Shown one piece after another: positions 6,189-9,385 of a stretch of DNA of 9,385 nt. The stretch comes from Gemmatimonadota bacterium (lineage in GTDB: Bacteria > Gemmatimonadota > Gemmatimonadetes > JACCXV01). Where the stretch lies: contig JACCXV010000137.1 of assembly GCA_013696835.1 (NCBI GenBank), positions 1 to 9,385 on the forward strand. The letters are read 5' to 3'. A program made the position numbers and the translations under genes. Position 1 is the first letter of the stretch, and each line of letters starts with the position of its first letter. Under the pieces are notes generated by a model that was not told the origin of the DNA, searched no databases, and saw only the letters and a list, made by a program, of their open reading frames with translations.

Positions 6189-7394
6189 TTACGCGGAGGG
6201 TTTCTCCGGAGGCGGCAGCTTCGCGACGAAATCCTCCTTGAAGCGCCGCGCATACGACGTCAGGAGCGAGCGAACCCGAGCCGGATCGCTGGACGCCACG
6301 ATCAACCCCGCATGGTGCTCCTTGTCCAGGCGCCATACGATCTCGGGGTCGTCGTACGTCGAGGTGTCCGGGAACTCCTGCCGCGCCAGCGAGATGACAC
6401 TGCCGGCGTAGCCGCTTCGAACGTCCGGCAGCCGGTAGGCGCTGGCCGGAGACGACGTCTCGATCCTGGCCCACTCCTTCCACAGGTCGATCCCGGTGGC
6501 CGCGGCGACCACGTCGGCGATGTGCGCTCCGGCTACCCGCGCGGCCGTCTCGAGAAAATAGCAGCGGCCGTCGTTCTCTCCGCGGATGAACTCCGTGTGC
6601 ATCACTCCCCGTACCATCCCCAGGACGCCGGCGAGCTCGCGCGTCACGGCCTGCAGCGTCACGTCCTCGGGGCCGCCGCGCTCGACGGTTCGCGTCATGA
6701 AGACGCCGCCCTCGTGCGAGACGCTCATGGGCGGCTGGCCGTAGGCGCTGACCACAGCGAACACCGTCACCCGCTCGGAGACGATCGAATCCACGTGGAA
6801 GATGTCGCCGGGGACGAAGCGCTCCAGCAGGTGGAACGACTGCCTGTCGCCCAGCGCCTCGAGCAGGGGCCACAGCTCGTCGGCCTCCCGCAGAAGGTGG
6901 ATTCCGATGGTCGCGGCGGAGGAGCGTGGCTTGAGCAGCCACGGGCCCGGTACCCGCTGCATGAACTCGCGCACGGTGTCGTGGTGGAAGAGCGGCACGA
7001 AGTCCGGGACCGCGATCCCGCGTTCGTGCGCGCGCACGCGCATCGCGAGCTTGTCCCGGAAGTGCCGCGCCGTCGTCTGCCCCATGCCGGGGATCCGCAG
7101 GTGCTCGCGCAACGCGGCGGCCGTCTCCATGTCGAACTCGTCGATCGGCACGATGCGCGCGATCTCCCGCGAGCGGACGAGGTAGCTCACCGCGTGTATC
7201 ACGTCGGCCTCGCGCGAGAGATCCGGCATCAGCAGGACCTCCTCGATGGATTCGCGCGGCCAGGGCTTCGCGGCCAGCTTCTCCTCCGTGAGAAGCAGAA
7301 CGCGCCATTCCCGCCGGGCGCATTCACGGAGGAACTCCTCGCCCTTGAAATAGGTGGCGAGGCAGAGGATCGTCGGGTTATCCTGCGTGTTCAT
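6189..7394 (-). CDS. ATP-grasp ligase, substrate unknown
   Basis: An ATP-dependent carboxylate-amine (or thiol) ligase of the ATP-grasp superfamily, cytoplasmic, 401 residues. The N-terminal part (about 8-110) is the pre-ATP-grasp Rossmann-like lobe, starting with TILCLATYFKG. The nucleotide lobe has PWLLKPRSSAATIG with K155, the adenine-side LLERFVPG with E191, HTEF with E268, and the magnesium-binding FLETAARVAGAHI with E282 and R286. That last segment replaces the usual E-x-N-P-R. This arrangement resembles amino-acid and dipeptide ligases of the carnosine synthase/BL00235 type more than biotin carboxylase or D-Ala-D-Ala ligase, so an amino-acid ligase is my best guess. No partner enzyme, carrier protein or exporter lies beside it. 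I use ATG at 7394; an in-frame TTG at 7403 has GGGGAG 11 nt upstream and may be the true start. It diverges from the protease gene and converges on the small helical gene. Confidence 0.85.
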   Translation of the reverse strand: MNTQDNPTILCLATYFKGEEFLRECARREWRVLLLTEEKLAAKPWPRESIEEVLLMPDLSREADVIHAVSYLVRSREIARIVPIDEFDMETAAALREHLRIPGMGQTTARHFRDKLAMRVRAHERGIAVPDFVPLFHHDTVREFMQRVPGPWLLKPRSSAATIGIHLLREADELWPLLEALGDRQSFHLLERFVPGDIFHVDSIVSERVTVFAVVSAYGQPPMSVSHEGGVFMTRTVERGGPEDVTLQAVTRELAGVLGMVRGVMHTEFIRGENDGRCYFLETAARVAGAHIADVVAAATGIDLWKEWARIETSSPASAYRLPDVRSGYAGSVISLARQEFPDTSTYDDPEIVWRLDKEHHAGLIVASSDPARVRSLLTSYARRFKEDFVAKLPPPEKPSA

Positions 7395-7492
7395 GGCCCG
7401 CAAGCGTAACGCTGCTCCCCTGTTGTGTCACTCACTCACCCTGGAGGGTCCTCGCATTCCCAGCCCATAAACTAGACGAAGAGAGCACGCTG

Positions 7493-7506
7493 AACGTGGG
7501 CACGTT
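7493..7506. promoter_or_regulatory. Perfect inverted repeat upstream of the protease gene, candidate operator
   Basis: AACGTG-GG-CACGTT is a perfect 6-bp dyad with a 2-bp centre. It ends 33 bp before the protease start, inside the 145-bp gap shared with the divergent ATP-grasp gene. A second, weaker dyad, ACCCT-GG-AGGGT, lies at 7438-7449. Position and symmetry suit a dimeric repressor site. A small AT-rich spot (CATAAACTA, 7466-7474) lies between them, but I cannot pair it with a -35 box. Confidence 0.35.
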
Positions 7507-7528
7507 ACCGGCATCAACCTACTGGACC

Positions 7529-7533
7529 GAGGG
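7529..7533 (+). promoter_or_regulatory. Ribosome binding site of the subtilase gene
   Basis: GAGGG stands 6 nt before the ATG at 7540, supporting that start over the in-frame ATG at 7564. Confidence 0.5.
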
Positions 7534-7539
7534 CCCGCC

Positions 7540-8769
7540 ATGAGAGGCACGACGAGAGCCACGATGCGCCATCTCCTTATGCTGCCTGCGGCAGCGCTGA
7601 TCCTGCTCACGCTCGCCTGCGGCGACGATTCGGAGCCGCTCTCGTCATCCGCCCCCCCGCCTTCCGGCAGCGAGGCGACGTTGCAGGCGACGCCCGAAGG
7701 GGTGATCCCCGGCCGGTTCATCGTCACCCTCCGCCCTTATGCGGGGCGTCCGGGAACCGATGCGGCCTCCGTGGCGCGCGCCGTTGCCGCCACGCACGGG
7801 GCGACGCCGGACTTCGTGTACACGCACGCGCTGCACGGCTTCGCCGGACGCCTTTCCGAAGCGGCCCGCGCCGGCCTTCTGCGCGATGCGAGGGTGGCCC
7901 GAGTCGAGCCGGACGGAATCGCGCGCATCTCGACCACCCAGTCGGGAGCCACCTGGGGCCTCGACCGCATCGACCAGCGCGCCCTTCCGCTGAGCGGGAG
8001 CTACACCTACGCGGCCAGGGGAGCCGGCGTGACGGCGTACATCATCGACACCGGGATTCGCCTGAGTCACTCGGAGTTCGGGTCGCGGGCGACCAGTGGC
8101 TTCGACGCCGTAGACGGCGGATCGGCCAACGACTGCAACGGCCACGGCACCCACGTTGCGGGCACGACGGGGGGGGCCACCTACGGCGTGGCGAAGGGCG
8201 TTGCACTGGTCGCCGTGCGGGTCCTGAACTGCGGGGGATCGGGCACATGGAGCGGCGTGATCGCAGGCATCGACTGGGTCACTGGCGACCACCGCCCCGG
8301 CGAATCAGCAGTCGCGAACATGTCCCTGGGAGGACCCACGAACTCCTCGGTGGACGAAGCGGTGCGCAGGTCGATCGCCGACGGCGTGAGCTATGCCATC
8401 GCGGCCGGGAACGACGGCCAGGACGCGTGCCGGTTCACGCCCGCCCGGGTCGCCGAGGCGATGACCACCGGCTCCAGCACCCGCACCGACGAGCGCTCGT
8501 CGTTCTCCAACCGCGGGAATTGCGTGGACTGGTTCGCGCCGGGAAGCGGCATCACCTCCGCCTGGAACGGCAACGACAACCAGACGAACACGATCAGCGG
8601 CACGTCGATGGCGGCGCCCCACACCGCTGGCGTGGCGGCGCTCTACCTCGACGACAATCCCGGGGCCTCCCCGTCGTCGGTGCGTGCGGCGCTCTACGGC
8701 CTGACGACGAAGGGCATCGTCAAGCGCGCGCGGAGTGCCAACAACGACCTGCTGTTCACGAGCTTCTAG
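7540..8769 (+). CDS. Subtilisin-family serine protease (aqualysin/proteinase K-like), lipoprotein precursor
   Basis: A secreted endopeptidase of family S8, 409 residues. The N-terminus is a type II signal peptide with lipobox LTLAC, lipid cysteine C27. A Ser/Pro-rich linker (about 30-55) leads to an inhibitor-I9 prodomain (about 56-130, from GRFIVTLRPYAG to ARVEPDGIARI). The catalytic domain runs to the C-terminus with Asp170 in YIIDTG, His202 in NGHGTHVAGT, oxyanion Asn291 in AAGND and Ser356 in SGTSMAAPH. Cysteine pairs 199/231 and 297/328 have the spacing of the two disulfides I recall for aqualysin I, so both bonds are likely. No pro-protein-convertase P domain or C-terminal sorting tail is present. 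Autocleavage near residue 130 would free the mature enzyme from its lipid anchor, unless the prodomain stays bound. A GAGGG stands 6 nt before the ATG. An exported SnoaL-like lipoprotein gene follows after 73 bp. The gene contains a C7 and a G8 run. Confidence 0.93.
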   Translation: MRGTTRATMRHLLMLPAAALILLTLACGDDSEPLSSSAPPPSGSEATLQATPEGVIPGRFIVTLRPYAGRPGTDAASVARAVAATHGATPDFVYTHALHGFAGRLSEAARAGLLRDARVARVEPDGIARISTTQSGATWGLDRIDQRALPLSGSYTYAARGAGVTAYIIDTGIRLSHSEFGSRATSGFDAVDGGSANDCNGHGTHVAGTTGGATYGVAKGVALVAVRVLNCGGSGTWSGVIAGIDWVTGDHRPGESAVANMSLGGPTNSSVDEAVRRSIADGVSYAIAAGNDGQDACRFTPARVAEAMTTGSSTRTDERSSFSNRGNCVDWFAPGSGITSAWNGNDNQTNTISGTSMAAPHTAGVAALYLDDNPGASPSSVRAALYGLTTKGIVKRARSANNDLLFTSF

Positions 8770-8830
8770 TCGTCCCGGCGTGTCTCTACGATGCGGCTGT
8801 TGCCGTCAACGAGGATGTCGGACCCCCAAC

Positions 8831-8840
8831 AAGAAGGTGG
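8831..8840 (+). promoter_or_regulatory. Ribosome binding site of the SnoaL-like lipoprotein gene
   Basis: AAGAAGGTGG lies 2 nt before the ATG at 8843 (AAGG core 6 nt upstream). With the signal peptide beginning right at this ATG, it fixes the start and excludes the longer frame open from 8735. Confidence 0.5.
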
Positions 8841-8842
8841 CC

Positions 8843-9382
8843 ATGTACAAGTCACTTCTGCTCGTCCTGACCACGCTGGTCACGGTTGCCTGCGAGCGGG
8901 AAGCCGGCGTACCCGAGGCCGACGTACGAGGCGAGAACGACATGGCAGCCACCCAGGCGGCGCGGATCGACCCTCGCCAGGCGGAGCAGGCGATAGCGGA
9001 GCAGAATCGGATCTGGCTCGAAGGTATGGAGAGCAAGAACGCGCTTGCCATCGCGAATCTCTTCGCCGAGGACGGCCTGGGGATCTATGACGGGGAGCGT
9101 TTTGAGGGGCGTGACGCGATTCTGCGGGATCAGGAGGAATCCTTCACTCGCCCGAACGCAACGGGAACGTTCAAGTCCGACCGGATCGTCATCTCCGAGA
9201 GCGGGGACATGGCTTACGATCTGGGCACGTACAGCGGCGGCTACGACGGACCCGACGGCCGCGTTGAGAACAGCGGACAGTATCTCACCGTATGGCGCAA
9301 GATCGGTGACGAGTGGAAGGTCGCCGTTGACGCCACGAGCGGGGAGGCGCCCGAAGCGGAGACCTCCGAAGACGAAGGGTAA
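8843..9382 (+). CDS. SnoaL/DUF4440-like (NTF2-fold) lipoprotein
   Basis: An exported lipoprotein of 179 residues with an NTF2-fold domain; no reaction can be assigned. The signal peptide MYKSLLLVLTTLVTVAC ends in a lipobox with C17. An acidic linker follows, then the domain from about 45 to 165: a helix with EQNRIWLEGMESKN, then IANLFAEDGLGIYDGERFEGRD (read as helix and first strands, 70-91), and a beta sheet ending YLTVWRKIGDEWKVAVD (147-163). The pattern of an early helix, a short 'x-D-G' turn, G-R-D-A-I and a final W-x-V strand is typical of DUF4440/SnoaL-like proteins, which include ketosteroid-isomerase-like and ligand-binding members. The tail (165-179) is acidic. The start at 8843 is set by the signal peptide and the Shine-Dalgarno. 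It follows the protease gene by 73 bp on the same strand, with no terminator I would call between them, so cotranscription is possible. Confidence 0.85.
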   Translation: MYKSLLLVLTTLVTVACEREAGVPEADVRGENDMAATQAARIDPRQAEQAIAEQNRIWLEGMESKNALAIANLFAEDGLGIYDGERFEGRDAILRDQEESFTRPNATGTFKSDRIVISESGDMAYDLGTYSGGYDGPDGRVENSGQYLTVWRKIGDEWKVAVDATSGEAPEAETSEDEG

Positions 9383-9385
9383 GAG

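Noticed and set aside
6171..7409. 412-codon plus-strand frame opposite the ATP-grasp gene, and a 413-codon minus-strand frame at 6082-7323
   Set aside because: Both have biased, motif-free sequence and are shadows of the ATP-grasp gene, whose frame has the expected ATP-binding residues.
8735..8842. Upstream extension of the SnoaL-like lipoprotein gene
   Set aside because: It overlaps the protease gene, and the signal peptide with lipobox starts exactly at the ATG at 8843, which also has a ribosome binding site.

Overview
The window is GC-rich, densely coding and has no rRNA, tRNA, CRISPR array or recognisable mobile element. It looks like a chromosomal stretch of a free-living, Gram-negative-type bacterium: it holds two lipoproteins with clear lipoboxes and an N-terminally anchored sulfatase. 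The gene mix would fit Gemmatimonadota or a similar high-GC soil or aquatic lineage, but that placement is inference and cannot be settled from the sequence.

Layout. (1) 1-2341, threonine biosynthesis: a homoserine dehydrogenase gene (minus strand, C-terminus cut by the window edge) and a threonine synthase gene (plus strand) diverge from a 92-bp gap that carries a perfect 7+2+7 inverted repeat. The two enzymes catalyse the third and fifth steps of the aspartate-to-threonine route. Homoserine kinase, which works between them, is not in the window. (2) 2355-3761, minus strand: a membrane-anchored or exported formylglycine-type sulfatase, converging on threonine synthase with 13 bp between the stop codons. 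(3) 3951-6143, plus strand: a 606-residue dynamin-like GTPase with a hydrophobic membrane segment. A GC-rich hairpin with a pyrimidine tract follows it, then a 108-residue, highly charged, all-helical protein built partly from a repeated unit. (4) 6189-7394, minus strand: an ATP-grasp ligase of unknown substrate, converging on the small helical gene. (5) 7540-9382, plus strand: an aqualysin/proteinase K-like subtilase made as a lipoprotein precursor with an inhibitor prodomain, followed by a SnoaL/DUF4440-like (NTF2-fold) lipoprotein. A perfect 6+2+6 dyad lies in the gap between the ATP-grasp and protease genes.

How they work together: the two threonine genes clearly share a pathway. The dynamin-like GTPase and the small helical protein are neighbours on one strand and may work together at the membrane, which is the least described part of the window. 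The last two genes encode exported proteins and may share a transcript. The sulfatase and the ATP-grasp enzyme stand alone. No defence system, biosynthetic cluster or mobile island can be supported. The longest stretch without a gene is 189 bp.
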